Assembly: GCF_036388275.1 (NCBI RefSeq)
Contig: NZ_DASVSF010000110.1
Span: 124,001-188,000 of the forward strand
Source: Longimicrobium sp.
GTDB lineage: Bacteria > Gemmatimonadota > Gemmatimonadetes > Longimicrobiales > Longimicrobiaceae
DNA length: 64,000 bases
Reading direction: 5' to 3'
A program made the position numbers and the translations under genes. Shown one piece after another: positions 31,759 through 40,490 of the stretch. Below the pieces are notes generated by a model. That model was not told where the DNA came from and made no database searches. It saw nothing but the letters and a program-made list of their open reading frames with translations. Every line of letters starts with the position of its first letter. Positions within the stretch are counted from its first letter, which is position 1.

Positions 31759-32889
31759 ATGACCGAGGACCGACAGTCCGCCCCCACCGAAGGCGACGTA
31801 GTCCTGTTGGTAGGCACCATGAAGGGCGCCTTCGTGCTCACGTCCAACGCGGACAGGCGCGAGTGGCGCACGGAGGGCCCGTACTTCCGAGGCGAGACCG
31901 TGTATTCGCTCGCGTTCGACCAGCGGGGCGGCCGCAACCGCATCCTGGCGGGCACCCAGAGCTGGCATTGGGGGAGTGTGGTGCGCACCAGCGACGACTT
32001 CGGCGCCACGTGGACCTCGCCCGAGCGGCAGAACGTGAAATTTCCCGAAGACTCGGGCCTGGCGCTCGCCAACATCTGGCAGATCCGCCCCGGCCCGGCG
32101 AGTGAGCCCGACCTGGTGTATTGCGGCGTGGAACCAGCGGCCCTCTTCCAGTCGCGCGACGCGGGTGACACGTGGAGCGCGGTCGATGGACTGCTGAAGC
32201 ACGAGCATCGTCCGCGCTGGCAGCCCGGCGGCGGCGGCCTGTGCCTTCACACCATCGTCCTGGACGCGGCCGAGCCCCGGCGGATGGGCGTAGCCATCTC
32301 CACGGCCGGCTTCTACCGCACCGACGACGGCGGGCAGAGCTGGCAGGCGCGCAACCACGGCGTGCGCGCCGAGTTCCTTCCCGACAAGCACCCCGAGTTC
32401 GGCCAGTGCGTGCACAAGGTGGTCAACCATCCGTCACGCCCCGAGCGGCTCTACCTGCAAAACCACTGGGGGCTGTACCGCAGCGACGACTGGGGCGACA
32501 CCTGGCACGACATCGCCAACGGGGTGCCGTCGGACTTCGGGTTCGCCATCGAGGTGCACCCGCACGAGCCCGACACCGTCTACATCATCCCGCTGGAATC
32601 CGACCAGTTCCGCATCGTCCCCGAGGCCAAGCTGCGCGTGTACCGGACGCGCGACGCGGGAGAATCGTGGCAGCCGCTGAGCGAGGGACTTCCGCAGGAG
32701 GGCGCGTACGAAACGGTGCTGCGCGACGGGCTGTGCACCGACGGCCACACGCGCGCCGGCATCTACTTCGGCACGCGCGGGGGCAAGCTGTACGGATCGG
32801 CTGATGCGGGCGACACGTGGAACGAGATCAGCGCCACGCTGCCGCCGATCGTCTGCGTGAAGGCGGGCGTGGTGGGAGGCGCGGCGTGA
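31759..32889 (+). CDS. BNR/Asp-box repeat beta-propeller protein (exo-sialidase-like)
   Basis: A 376-residue protein with repeated Asp-box motifs of the S-x-D-x-G-x-T-W kind: TSDDFGATW, SRDAGDTW, TDDGGQSW, SDDWGDTW, TRDAGESW and SADAGDTW. Spacing fits a six-bladed propeller as in sialidases and photosystem assembly factor-like proteins. There is no signal peptide, so it is probably cytosolic; sialidase activity is not implied, because the catalytic arginine triad cannot be confirmed. Its stop overlaps the GTG of a MoaD/ThiS-like gene, a pairing seen in other bacteria and of unknown meaning. Confidence 0.85.
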   Translation: MTEDRQSAPTEGDVVLLVGTMKGAFVLTSNADRREWRTEGPYFRGETVYSLAFDQRGGRNRILAGTQSWHWGSVVRTSDDFGATWTSPERQNVKFPEDSGLALANIWQIRPGPASEPDLVYCGVEPAALFQSRDAGDTWSAVDGLLKHEHRPRWQPGGGGLCLHTIVLDAAEPRRMGVAISTAGFYRTDDGGQSWQARNHGVRAEFLPDKHPEFGQCVHKVVNHPSRPERLYLQNHWGLYRSDDWGDTWHDIANGVPSDFGFAIEVHPHEPDTVYIIPLESDQFRIVPEAKLRVYRTRDAGESWQPLSEGLPQEGAYETVLRDGLCTDGHTRAGIYFGTRGGKLYGSADAGDTWNEISATLPPIVCVKAGVVGGAA

Positions 32890-33185
32890 CCCAGCCGCGT
32901 GACGGCGCCATCGTCGTCGAGCTTCCCAGCATGCTGCAGCCCTATGCGGCCGGCCGCGCGGAGATCCGCCTGGGAGCACCCTGCCGCACCGTCGGCGACG
33001 CGCTCGCGGCCGTGGCCACGCTGCACGGCGGCGTGACGGACCGGGTCATGGACGAGCGGGGCCTCGTCCGTCAGCACGTGAACGTCTTCGTGGACGGCGA
33101 GAACATCCGCTTCACCGCCGGCCTGGAGACGCCGGTGGACCCGGGAAGCACCATCGTCATCGTCCCCGCCGTAAGCGGCGGCTGA
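32886..33185 (+). CDS. MoaD/ThiS-family ubiquitin-like sulfur carrier
   Basis: A 99-residue beta-grasp protein. It has the features of MoaD/ThiS: an opening strand (AIVVELPSMLQPYAAGRAEI), the helix TVGDALAAVATLHGGVTDRV, HVNVFVDGENIRFTAGLETP, and the C-terminal diglycine in IVIVPAVSGG that is thiocarboxylated in this family. It begins at GTG, overlapping the stop of the BNR gene (GTGA). The pathway it serves (molybdopterin, thiamine or other sulfur transfer) is not clear because no MoeB/ThiF-like gene is nearby. Confidence 0.85.
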   Translation: MTQPRDGAIVVELPSMLQPYAAGRAEIRLGAPCRTVGDALAAVATLHGGVTDRVMDERGLVRQHVNVFVDGENIRFTAGLETPVDPGSTIVIVPAVSGG

Positions 33186-33224
33186 CCTCCGCTCAGCCGC
33201 CGGAGCGAACGTCTGTCATCCCGA

Positions 33225-33500
33225 CGAGCGGCCTCGCCGAACCCGCGGCCGCCCTAAAGACAGCAGGCCCACGCGCAACCGATGTCATCCCGATGGAGCG
33301 GCTACGGCGTAACCTGCCCGTACGCCATACTTTGCAGCAACTGAGGGATCCGCCACACAGCCTGAGGGTCGCTCCGCACGTCCCAGAAGCATCGTGCCCG
33401 TTTCTCTTGGGGCCGCGACGGACGAACGGAACGACGAAGAATGCAGGCGAAGAACGGCGCGTGTCGCGTCGAGTGTGGCGGATCCCTCGGTCGTCTCCTG
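33225..33500. repeat. Cluster of family B repeats
   Basis: Direct units starting GTCATCCCGA(C/T)G(A/G)AGCGGC at 33217 and 33283, the second running through CTGAGGGATCCGCCACACAG, and an inverted end GTGTGGCGGATCCCTCGGTC at 33474. The 33186-33671 gap between the MoaD-like gene and the FAD oxidoreductase shows no other supported feature. Confidence 0.7.
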
Positions 33501-33671
33501 GCGTCAAGCGCGAGGCTTGCGCGCCGACTCGTGAGTCGTGACGGAGTTAGCAAAAGCCTTCCAAAGCGGGCGAGGCCACTTACTGTTTCGACAGCGGCCC
33601 ACACGACGGGCTTTGCCATTCCTCGAGCGGGGTTACTGATCAAGTACATCCACGGAAGAAGGAGTGCCGTC

Positions 33672-35264
33672 TTGAGCCATTCAATCGCGCATGGTGGTAG
33701 CCGCCCCGTCGTCATCAGCGATCGTCAGGGATTCGACCGCCGTTGGTTCGCGCCCAACCTGCAGGCGGTCTACGTACCGACGCATGTGGAGCAGGTGGCG
33801 GACTGTCTGACCGCCGCCGTACGGGCCTACGGAAGGGACGTCAAGGCCACCTCGGGCCGCCACTGCTACGAGAATTTCGTCTACAACAGCACCACCAGGG
33901 CCATCATCGACATGTCGGCACTGAACCAGGTGGGGTTCGATAAGGCGCGGAACGCTTTCTTCGTCGAGGCAGGCTGCGAGAACTGGAGCGTCTATCGCAC
34001 GCTCTTGAATGGATACAACAAGACTCTTCCCGCCGGCAGCTGCTATTCGGTCGGCGCGGGCGGTCATATCACCGGCGGCGGTTATGGATTGCTGTCGCGG
34101 CTGCACGGTCTGACCGTCGATCACCTGCACGCGGTCGACATCGTCACATGGGACGCCAGGGTCGGACAGGCGCAACTACAGCATGTCTCCGCCGACAGCG
34201 CGACGAGCGACGAGCGCGACCTCTTCTGGGGCTTGCGCGGCGCCGGCTGCGGCAATTTCGGCGTCATCGCGCGCTACTACTTTGCCCAACTGCCCGACGC
34301 GCCCGATCACGCCACGATCTCGGCCCTGGCGTGGAACTGGTCCGATCTGGACCAGGACAGTTTCGCGGACCTGCTGGCGGCATACGCCGAGCTCGTCGCG
34401 GAGATGCCCGAAACCGACTTCGGCCTGCTGAAGCTGAACCACGTCTCGAACGGACAGATCGGGCTGCTCCTGCAGATGGTGTCTGCCCCCGGCGTCGGCC
34501 TGCGCGAGCATCAAGGGCGGGCGGAGATGAGCACCAACCGCTGGAGGGCGCTGTTGGATGGGGTGGTTCCGACCGTGCCGCTCGAGAAGCCGCTGGGCGG
34601 GCACCCTGGCTACATGACGACGCTGCCGGCCAGCGACGCCGCGCAGCACGTCACGTACCTCGAGGCGCTGCAAACCCTGAACGGTTCCGGCCCAAACCAG
34701 TTCGGAAAGTACAAGTCGGCCTACATGAAGAAACCATTTCCGGCCGATCAGACCGAAGCCATTTACCGGTGGCTGAACACCACCCCGCCGGGGCTGCCTG
34801 CCGCCGACATGAGTCAATCGCTGCTGCAGGTGGACAGTTACGGTGGTGCGGTCAACAGACGGTCCGCGGAGTCGACGGCCGTCCCGCAGCGCAGCTCCAT
34901 CCTGAAGCTCCAGTACCAGACCTACTGGATCAACGCCTCCAAACCGGGCGAAAGCCACCTGCAGCCCTACTCGGATCAGGCCGCGGCTCACCTGCAGTGG
35001 CTCAACGGTTTCTATCGCGATGTGTATGCCGAATACGGCGGCACGCCCGACCCGGCCCGGGACCGTACCGGCACCGTCGATGGCGCCTATTACAACTATC
35101 CCGACATCGACCTGGGCAGCCATGAGCGCGGCGATGCCGATCAGGCGCTCTGGCTCTATTTCCTGGAGAATCTTCGACGGAATCCCCGCAACCTGGTGAA
35201 GGTGAAGCAACGATGGGATCCGGAAAACTACTTTCATCACGCGCAATCGATTCCGGTACGATGA
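33672..35264 (+). CDS. Berberine-bridge-type FAD oxidoreductase, probably bicovalent
   Basis: A 530-residue FAD-linked oxidase of the PCMH/BBE family. His64 in SGRHCYENF and Cys124 in AGSCYSVGAGGHITGGGYG, 60 residues apart, match the two residues that attach FAD covalently in bicovalent members. The C terminus WDPENYFHHAQSIPV is the BBE signature (NPxNxFxxxQSI). Such enzymes oxidise sugars, alcohols or alkaloid-like substrates with oxygen. There is no signal peptide. The start is a TTG: AAGGAG lies eight bases upstream and no in-frame ATG is nearby. No neighbouring gene reveals the substrate. Confidence 0.88.
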   Translation: MSHSIAHGGSRPVVISDRQGFDRRWFAPNLQAVYVPTHVEQVADCLTAAVRAYGRDVKATSGRHCYENFVYNSTTRAIIDMSALNQVGFDKARNAFFVEAGCENWSVYRTLLNGYNKTLPAGSCYSVGAGGHITGGGYGLLSRLHGLTVDHLHAVDIVTWDARVGQAQLQHVSADSATSDERDLFWGLRGAGCGNFGVIARYYFAQLPDAPDHATISALAWNWSDLDQDSFADLLAAYAELVAEMPETDFGLLKLNHVSNGQIGLLLQMVSAPGVGLREHQGRAEMSTNRWRALLDGVVPTVPLEKPLGGHPGYMTTLPASDAAQHVTYLEALQTLNGSGPNQFGKYKSAYMKKPFPADQTEAIYRWLNTTPPGLPAADMSQSLLQVDSYGGAVNRRSAESTAVPQRSSILKLQYQTYWINASKPGESHLQPYSDQAAAHLQWLNGFYRDVYAEYGGTPDPARDRTGTVDGAYYNYPDIDLGSHERGDADQALWLYFLENLRRNPRNLVKVKQRWDPENYFHHAQSIPVR

Positions 35265-35382
35265 TGGCGTGATCGGGGCCCGGCCCCCGAACGGCGGCGC
35301 GACAGCGCACCGTGTCGGGGCTTTCCGCTGTCCCAGCGGCGGGTTCCCGCGCCCTCGGGCGCGGCAGTGGCCTCGGCACCGT

Positions 35383-35436
35383 CGGGCGAATGAATTCGCT
35401 GCAACAACCACACGAAGTCCGCCTGCGCGGACTGGC
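35383..35436 (+). repeat. Family A repeat
   Basis: Copy of the 54-base unit with the GTCCGCCTGCGCGGAC hairpin, in the 441-base gap between the FAD oxidoreductase and the glycosidase. Confidence 0.8.
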
Positions 35437-35475
35437 CTGTAGCCGTGTGAGGAGGACGATGTGACGCGTCCCGGG

Positions 35476-35570
35476 GTGTGTGGCGGATCCCTCAGTCGCT
35501 GCAAAGTGTGGTGTGCCGGTAGGTTACACCGTGGCCGCTCCATCGGGAGGACATCGATGCGCGCCGGGAG
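35476..35570 (-). repeat. Inverted family B repeat
   Basis: TGTGTGGCGGATCCCTCAGT through CCGCTCCATCGGGAGGACAT, the reverse of the unit at 33283. It ends about 135 bases before the glycosidase start. Nothing else is recognised in this gap. Confidence 0.7.
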
Positions 35571-35705
35571 CTGCAGCGTGTGTGCAGGTGAAATCTCCCG
35601 CAGTTTGGGAGGTTTTCCGCTGTTGCTGCCGCGGATTCATCCGCCCCAGCAAGCCCCAGCCCCCCTCGTGGACGAAAGGTGCGCGTTTTGCGCGGGGCGC
35701 CGGCA

Positions 35706-37571
35706 ATGAGCCCGCATTCCGCGCGATCGGCCAGTCGCTACCTGCCCATCGAGGACCACGGCGTCATCGGCGACCTCCACACAGTGGCGCTGGTGGGGCT
35801 GGACGGCTCCATCGACTTCCTCTGCGCCCCGCGCTTCGATTCGCCCTCTATCTTCGCCTCGCTGCTGGACGCGAAGCGCGGCGGATCGTTCCGCATCGAC
35901 CCGCAGCTGGGCGAGGCCCGCCGCAAGCAGCTGTACCTTCCCGACACCAACGTCCTGCTCACCCGCTCGCTCTCGCCCGACGGCGTGGCGGAAGTGTCGG
36001 ACTTCATGCCCGTGGGCGAAGCAGCCAGCGTGCGCCGCGTGGTCCGCCGCGTGAAGGCGGTGCGGGGAACCGTGCGCTTTCGCCTGCGATGCGCGCCCCG
36101 GTTCGGCTACGCGCTCGTGGAGCACCGGGTGACGGAAGATGAGAACGGCATCCTCTTCGTCCCCGACGACGCCGGACGCGCGGGGCTGGCCTACCTGCGC
36201 CTGCGCGGGTCGGTGCCGTTGCGCATCGAAGAAGGCGACTGCGTGGCCGAGTTCGAGCTGCAGCCCGAGCAGACCGCCACCTTCGTCCTGGAAGCCGCGG
36301 CCGAGCGGCACGATGGCCCGCGCGCCACCCACGACTACGCGTCGGAAGCCTTCAAACGCACCACCAACTACTGGCGGACGTGGATCGGCCGGTCCACCTA
36401 CCGCGGCCGCTGGCGCGACGAGGTGCATCGCTCGGCGCTCGTGCTGAAGATGCTGTTCAGCCACCCGCACGGCTCGTTGGTGGCCGCGCCCACCTTCGGG
36501 CTGCCGGAGGCGCTGGGCGGCGCACGCAACTGGGATTACCGCTACACCTGGGTGCGCGACGCCGCGTTCACCCTGTACGCGCTGATCCGCCTGGGGCTGA
36601 CGGACGAGACCGCCCCGTTCATGCAGTGGATCGCCGAGCGCTGCGCCGAGGAGGGCGACGGCATTCCCCTGCAGCCGCTGTACGGCATCGACGGCGCGCA
36701 CGAGCTCCCCGAATCCACCCTCCACCACCTGGAGGGCTACCGCGGGTCGCGCCCTGTGCGGATTGGCAACGGGGCCGTGGGGCAGCTGCAGCTGGACATC
36801 TTCGGCGCGCTGATGGACTCCGTCTACCTGTACGACAAGTACTCCGAGCCGCTGTCGTACGACCTGTGGATGTCGCTGACGAAGATGGTGGACTGGGTGT
36901 GCGACAACTGGCGGCTGCCGGATCACGGGATCTGGGAGATCCGCCGCGCCACCCGCCCCAACCTCAGCTCGCGCGTCCTCAGCTGGGTGGCCCTGGATCG
37001 CGCGGTGCGCCTGGCCCGCCACCGCTCGCTCCCGGCGCCCGAAGCACGGTGGATGGAGGCGCGCGACACCATCTACCACAGCGTGTTCGACGACTTCTGG
37101 CACCCCGGCCGCCGCGCCTTCGTGCAGTCGCCGGGTGAGGGATCGCTGGATGCGGCGTGCCTGCTGATGCCGCTGCTGCGCTTCATCAGCCCCACCGACC
37201 CGCGCTGGGTGAGCACGATGGAGGCGGTGAAGAAGGACCTGGTGGAGGACTCGCTCGTCCGGCGCTACGCTGTGCGCGGCGGCGAGGCCGACGGCTTCCA
37301 GGACGAGGAGGGTACGTTCTCCATCTGCTCGTTCTGGTACGCCGAGTGCCTTTCGCGCGGGGGAGACCCCCAGCAGGCGCGCTTCGTCTTCGAAAAGATC
37401 CTCAGCTACGCCAACCACGTGGGGCTGTTCGCCGAGGAGCTGGGCCCCAGCGGCGAGCACCTGGGCAACTTTCCCCAGGCGTTCACGCACCTGGCCCTGA
37501 TCAGCGCCGCATACGACATCGACCGCCGCCTGGACGGCGCCCGCGGCGACGGCCCCGCGCGCATGGCGTGA
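35706..37571 (+). CDS. Glycoside hydrolase family 15 protein (glucoamylase/trehalase-like)
   Basis: A 621-residue GH15 protein without a signal peptide. The N-terminal domain begins YLPIEDHGVIGDLHTVALVG and DGSIDFLCAPRFDSPSIFAS, the standard bacterial GH15 opening. The (alpha/alpha)6 catalytic domain starts near residue 210 and shows VAAPTFGLPEALGGARNWDY then RYTWVRDAAFTLYAL, and later DEEGTFSICSFWYAECL and LFAEELGP, which carry the catalytic acids. Members of this subgroup hydrolyse trehalose, isomaltose-type or other alpha-glucosides in the cytosol. It appears to be a single-gene unit. Confidence 0.92.
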   Translation: MSPHSARSASRYLPIEDHGVIGDLHTVALVGLDGSIDFLCAPRFDSPSIFASLLDAKRGGSFRIDPQLGEARRKQLYLPDTNVLLTRSLSPDGVAEVSDFMPVGEAASVRRVVRRVKAVRGTVRFRLRCAPRFGYALVEHRVTEDENGILFVPDDAGRAGLAYLRLRGSVPLRIEEGDCVAEFELQPEQTATFVLEAAAERHDGPRATHDYASEAFKRTTNYWRTWIGRSTYRGRWRDEVHRSALVLKMLFSHPHGSLVAAPTFGLPEALGGARNWDYRYTWVRDAAFTLYALIRLGLTDETAPFMQWIAERCAEEGDGIPLQPLYGIDGAHELPESTLHHLEGYRGSRPVRIGNGAVGQLQLDIFGALMDSVYLYDKYSEPLSYDLWMSLTKMVDWVCDNWRLPDHGIWEIRRATRPNLSSRVLSWVALDRAVRLARHRSLPAPEARWMEARDTIYHSVFDDFWHPGRRAFVQSPGEGSLDAACLLMPLLRFISPTDPRWVSTMEAVKKDLVEDSLVRRYAVRGGEADGFQDEEGTFSICSFWYAECLSRGGDPQQARFVFEKILSYANHVGLFAEELGPSGEHLGNFPQAFTHLALISAAYDIDRRLDGARGDGPARMA

Positions 37572-37706
37572 GGCACGGACGCCTCGGTTCGCGCACACCG
37601 ATGTCCAAGCGGTGTATGGGACGAACGCTGGGAGGGAAGGAACGCGTGGGAGCCCGGTCCGTGGCCTCCGTGCCCTCCGTGTGAGGCCGCCGTTCCGGCC
37701 GTTCGG

Positions 37707-37735
37707 TTGACAGGAAGCGTTTTTCCCTGTACTTT
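37707..37735 (+). promoter_or_regulatory. Consensus promoter of the rpmF-fab cluster
   Basis: TTGACA (37707-37712), a 17-base spacer and TACTTT (37730-37735). The predicted start of transcription (about 37741-37744) falls on or just before the ATG at 37744, so the first mRNA is probably leaderless. Confidence 0.75.
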
Positions 37736-37743
37736 TGCGGTTT

Positions 37744-38253
37744 ATGCTGAAAGTGAACCTCGCGGCGCTGGACCGCGGAGAAGTGCACGTTCGCGAGCAG
37801 GTTGCGGCGGACGACCCGATGTGGAGCGACGTCCGCGTAGAGCTGGCGGCACCGCTGGACGTGGACCTCACCGCCCGTTTCGTGGGCGAGGGCGTGTTCC
37901 TGCGCGGCCGGCTCCGCACCGCGGTGCGGCTTGCCTGCCGCCGCTGCCTTACGCCGGTGGAGCAGGAGATCGACGACACCGTCGACCTCCTTTTCGAGCC
38001 GCTGACGGAAGAAGACGAGGGCGTGGATGGAGAGGTGTATCCTCTCCCCGCGCGGGGCGACGAGCTGGACCTGCGCGACGTGGTTCGCGAGCAGGTGCTG
38101 CTGCGGGCGCCCGAGTTCGCCTTGTGTGGGGAGGACTGCCGCGGGCTGTGCCCGCAGTGCGGAACCGACCTGAACACGGCCGGCTGTGAATGCGTTCCCG
38201 CGCAGCTACCCAGCGCCTGGGACGTGCTGAAGAACGTCAAGTTCGACGACTGA
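37744..38253 (+). CDS. YceD-like (DUF177) protein
   Basis: A 169-residue protein of the YceD/DUF177 family. It starts MLKVNLAALDRGEVHVREQV as usual for the family, with LACRRCLTPVEQEIDDTVDL in the middle and the C-terminal cysteine motif CGEDCRGLCPQCGTDLNTAG. Members are associated with 23S rRNA accumulation and sit next to rpmF, as here (31 bases upstream). There is no room for a ribosome site before the ATG, consistent with a leaderless message from the adjacent promoter. Confidence 0.9.
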   Translation: MLKVNLAALDRGEVHVREQVAADDPMWSDVRVELAAPLDVDLTARFVGEGVFLRGRLRTAVRLACRRCLTPVEQEIDDTVDLLFEPLTEEDEGVDGEVYPLPARGDELDLRDVVREQVLLRAPEFALCGEDCRGLCPQCGTDLNTAGCECVPAQLPSAWDVLKNVKFDD

Positions 38254-38284
38254 CCACTTACCGATAGCAGAGCAGGGGGCACCG

Positions 38285-38467
38285 ATGGCCGTACCGAAGC
38301 GTCGCCAGTCCAAGCAGCGCCAGCGCAAGCGCCGCACGCACGTCAAGGCGGCCATGCCGTCGTTCAGCGCGTGCCCGCAGTGCGGTGATCCGCACATCCA
38401 GCACCGCGTCTGCCCGAACTGCGGCTACTACCGCAAGGAGCAGCGTATCGAGGCCGACGAGTTCTAA
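38285..38467 (+). CDS. rpmF: 50S ribosomal protein L32
   Basis: A 60-residue L32: MAVPKRRQSKQRQRKRRTHV followed by the zinc ribbon CPQCGDPHIQHRVCPNCGYY, with all four cysteines present (the zinc-binding form). GGGGGC precedes the ATG. The order yceD-rpmF-plsX-fab is widely conserved and ties ribosome and lipid synthesis together. Confidence 0.97.
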   Translation: MAVPKRRQSKQRQRKRRTHVKAAMPSFSACPQCGDPHIQHRVCPNCGYYRKEQRIEADEF

Positions 38468-38493
38468 ACGAACCCGTCACCCCGAAACCACGC

Positions 38494-39492
38494 ATGCGGA
38501 TCGCGCTGGACGCGATGGGCTCCGACCGTGCCCCGGCCGTAGAGGTCGAGGGCGCGGTCGGAGCTTTGCTTGACCTGGACGCCGGCGCCAGCGTGGTGCT
38601 GGTGGGCGACCGGGACCGGATCGAAGCCGAGCTGGCGCGGTGGCCCGACGCGCCGCGCGACCGGCTGGAGATCGTCCATGCGTCCGAAGTCATCGAGATG
38701 CACGAGGCGCCCGCGACGGCCATCCGCCGCAAGCGCGACTCGTCCATCGTCGTGGGCGTGCGCCTGCTGCAGGCGGGCGAAGTCGACGCGTTCATCAGCG
38801 CCGGGAGCACCGGCGCCGTGATGGCCGCGTCGCTCGTCATTCTGCGAACCCTGCAGGGCGTCGACCGTCCCCCGGTGGGCGCGCGCATTCCCACGTCCAC
38901 GGGGCGCTGCCTGGCGCTTGACGTGGGCGCCAACGTCGACACCAAGCCCCACCAGCTGGTGCAGTTCGCCCAGCTGGGAAGCGTGTATGCGGAGGACATG
39001 CTGGGGATCGACCGTCCCCGTATCGGCCTGCTGAACATCGGCTCCGAGCCCGAAAAGGGGAACGAGGTGGTGCTCGAGGCCCACCAGCTCCTGGCCGCGC
39101 TCCCGGACATCAACTTCGTGGGCAACATCGAGGGGCGCGACATCGTCACGGGCAAGTGCGACGTTCTGGTGGCCGACGGCTTCGTGGGCAACGTCCTGCT
39201 CAAGTTCTACGAGTCGGTGGCGGGGCTCATCACCTCCATGCTGCGGCGCGAGTTCGCCGAGCAGGGGGTGCAGATGGACTTCGACCGCGTGTTCCGCAGC
39301 CTGGACTACACCGGCGTCGGGGGCGCCCCGCTGCTGGGCGTCAACGGCGTCGTCATCATCTGCCACGGGGGATCTCCGCCCCACGCCATCCGCAACGCCA
39401 TCGGGGTCGCCGCGCAGTCGGTGAACCGCCGCATGGTGGAGCACATGGCCGCCCGCCTTTCGCAGGCGCCGGCCGAGGAAGCGCAGCCATGA
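38494..39492 (+). CDS. plsX: Phosphate acyltransferase PlsX
   Basis: A 332-residue PlsX, full length. It starts MRIALDAMGSDRAPAVEVEG and includes GAVMAASLVILRTLQGVDRP, DVGANVDTKPHQLVQFAQLG and GNVLLKFYESVAGL. PlsX converts acyl-ACP to acyl-phosphate for phospholipid synthesis at the membrane surface. It starts 26 bases after rpmF and its stop overlaps the start of fabH (ATGA). Confidence 0.96.
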   Translation: MRIALDAMGSDRAPAVEVEGAVGALLDLDAGASVVLVGDRDRIEAELARWPDAPRDRLEIVHASEVIEMHEAPATAIRRKRDSSIVVGVRLLQAGEVDAFISAGSTGAVMAASLVILRTLQGVDRPPVGARIPTSTGRCLALDVGANVDTKPHQLVQFAQLGSVYAEDMLGIDRPRIGLLNIGSEPEKGNEVVLEAHQLLAALPDINFVGNIEGRDIVTGKCDVLVADGFVGNVLLKFYESVAGLITSMLRREFAEQGVQMDFDRVFRSLDYTGVGGAPLLGVNGVVIICHGGSPPHAIRNAIGVAAQSVNRRMVEHMAARLSQAPAEEAQP

Positions 39493-40490
39493 TCCAGCCC
39501 AGCCCCACCGCTCCCCGCGCGCGCCTGGTCTCCACCGGCCGCTTCAACCCGGAGCGGGTGGTGACCAACGCCGAGATGGCTACGATCGTTGAGACCAACG
39601 ACGAGTGGATCACGAGCCGCACCGGCATCCGCGAGCGCCGCATCGCCAGCAAGGAGACGGGCGCCGCCGACATGGCCGCCGCCGCGGCACGCGTGGCCAT
39701 GGAGCGCGCGGGTGTCGGGCCGCTGGACCTGGACATGATCCTGCTGTCGACCGCGACGCCCGACCGGCTTCTGCCGTCGACCGCGTGCGACGTACAGGCG
39801 CTGCTGGGCGCCCGCAACGCCGCCGCGTACGACTTCGCCACGGCGTGCTCGGGCTTCCTCTACGGATTGTCGATGGCCGAGGCGCACATCGCCTCGGGGC
39901 AGGCGGAGACGATCCTGGTGTGCGCGACGGAAAAGATGTCGTCCATCGTCGACTGGACGGACCGCACCACCTGCGTGCTCTTCGGCGACGGCGCCGGGGC
40001 GGCCGTGGTGCAGCGGGCCACGGATGGGCGCGGCATCCTTTCCACCTACATGAAGAGCGACGGTACCCTGGCCGAGTTGCTGTGGCGCCCCGGCGGCGGC
40101 GCACGCATGCCGCTGGACCTGTCGGTGCTCGACGAGCGGTCGCACTACGTGAAGATGGCCGGCCCCGAGGTGTTCAAGTCGGCCGTGCGCGCCATGTGCG
40201 AGGCGGCCGAGACGGCCCTGGTGCGCGCCGGCGTCACGTCCGACCAGATCGACCTGATGGTGCCCCACCAGGCAAACGTGCGCATCATCGAAAGCACCGC
40301 CAAGTACGCGAAGATGCCGATGGACCGCGTGTACGTGAACGTCGACCGCTACGGCAACATGTCGTCCGCCTCCATCCCCGTGGCGCTGGACGAGGCGGTG
40401 GAAAAGGGCCTCGCCGGACCCGGGTCGCTGGTGCTGATGGTGGCCTTCGGCGCCGGGTTCACCTGGGCTTCCAACGTGGTGCGGCTGTGA
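39489..40490 (+). CDS. fabH: Beta-ketoacyl-ACP synthase III
   Basis: A 333-residue KAS III. The catalytic triad is intact: Cys120 in FATACSGF, His260 in VPHQAN and Asn290 in DRYGNMSSAS. FabH condenses acetyl- or branched acyl-CoA with malonyl-ACP to begin fatty-acid synthesis. The N terminus carries about seven extra residues before ARLVSTGRF. The start overlaps plsX and the stop overlaps the fabD start, so translation is coupled along the operon. Confidence 0.96.
   Translation: MIQPSPTAPRARLVSTGRFNPERVVTNAEMATIVETNDEWITSRTGIRERRIASKETGAADMAAAAARVAMERAGVGPLDLDMILLSTATPDRLLPSTACDVQALLGARNAAAYDFATACSGFLYGLSMAEAHIASGQAETILVCATEKMSSIVDWTDRTTCVLFGDGAGAAVVQRATDGRGILSTYMKSDGTLAELLWRPGGGARMPLDLSVLDERSHYVKMAGPEVFKSAVRAMCEAAETALVRAGVTSDQIDLMVPHQANVRIIESTAKYAKMPMDRVYVNVDRYGNMSSASIPVALDEAVEKGLAGPGSLVLMVAFGAGFTWASNVVRL

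Noticed and set aside
35637..38282. An 881-codon minus-strand open frame across the GH15 and yceD-like genes
   Set aside because: Shadow of two well-identified plus-strand genes; composition is typical of antisense reading.
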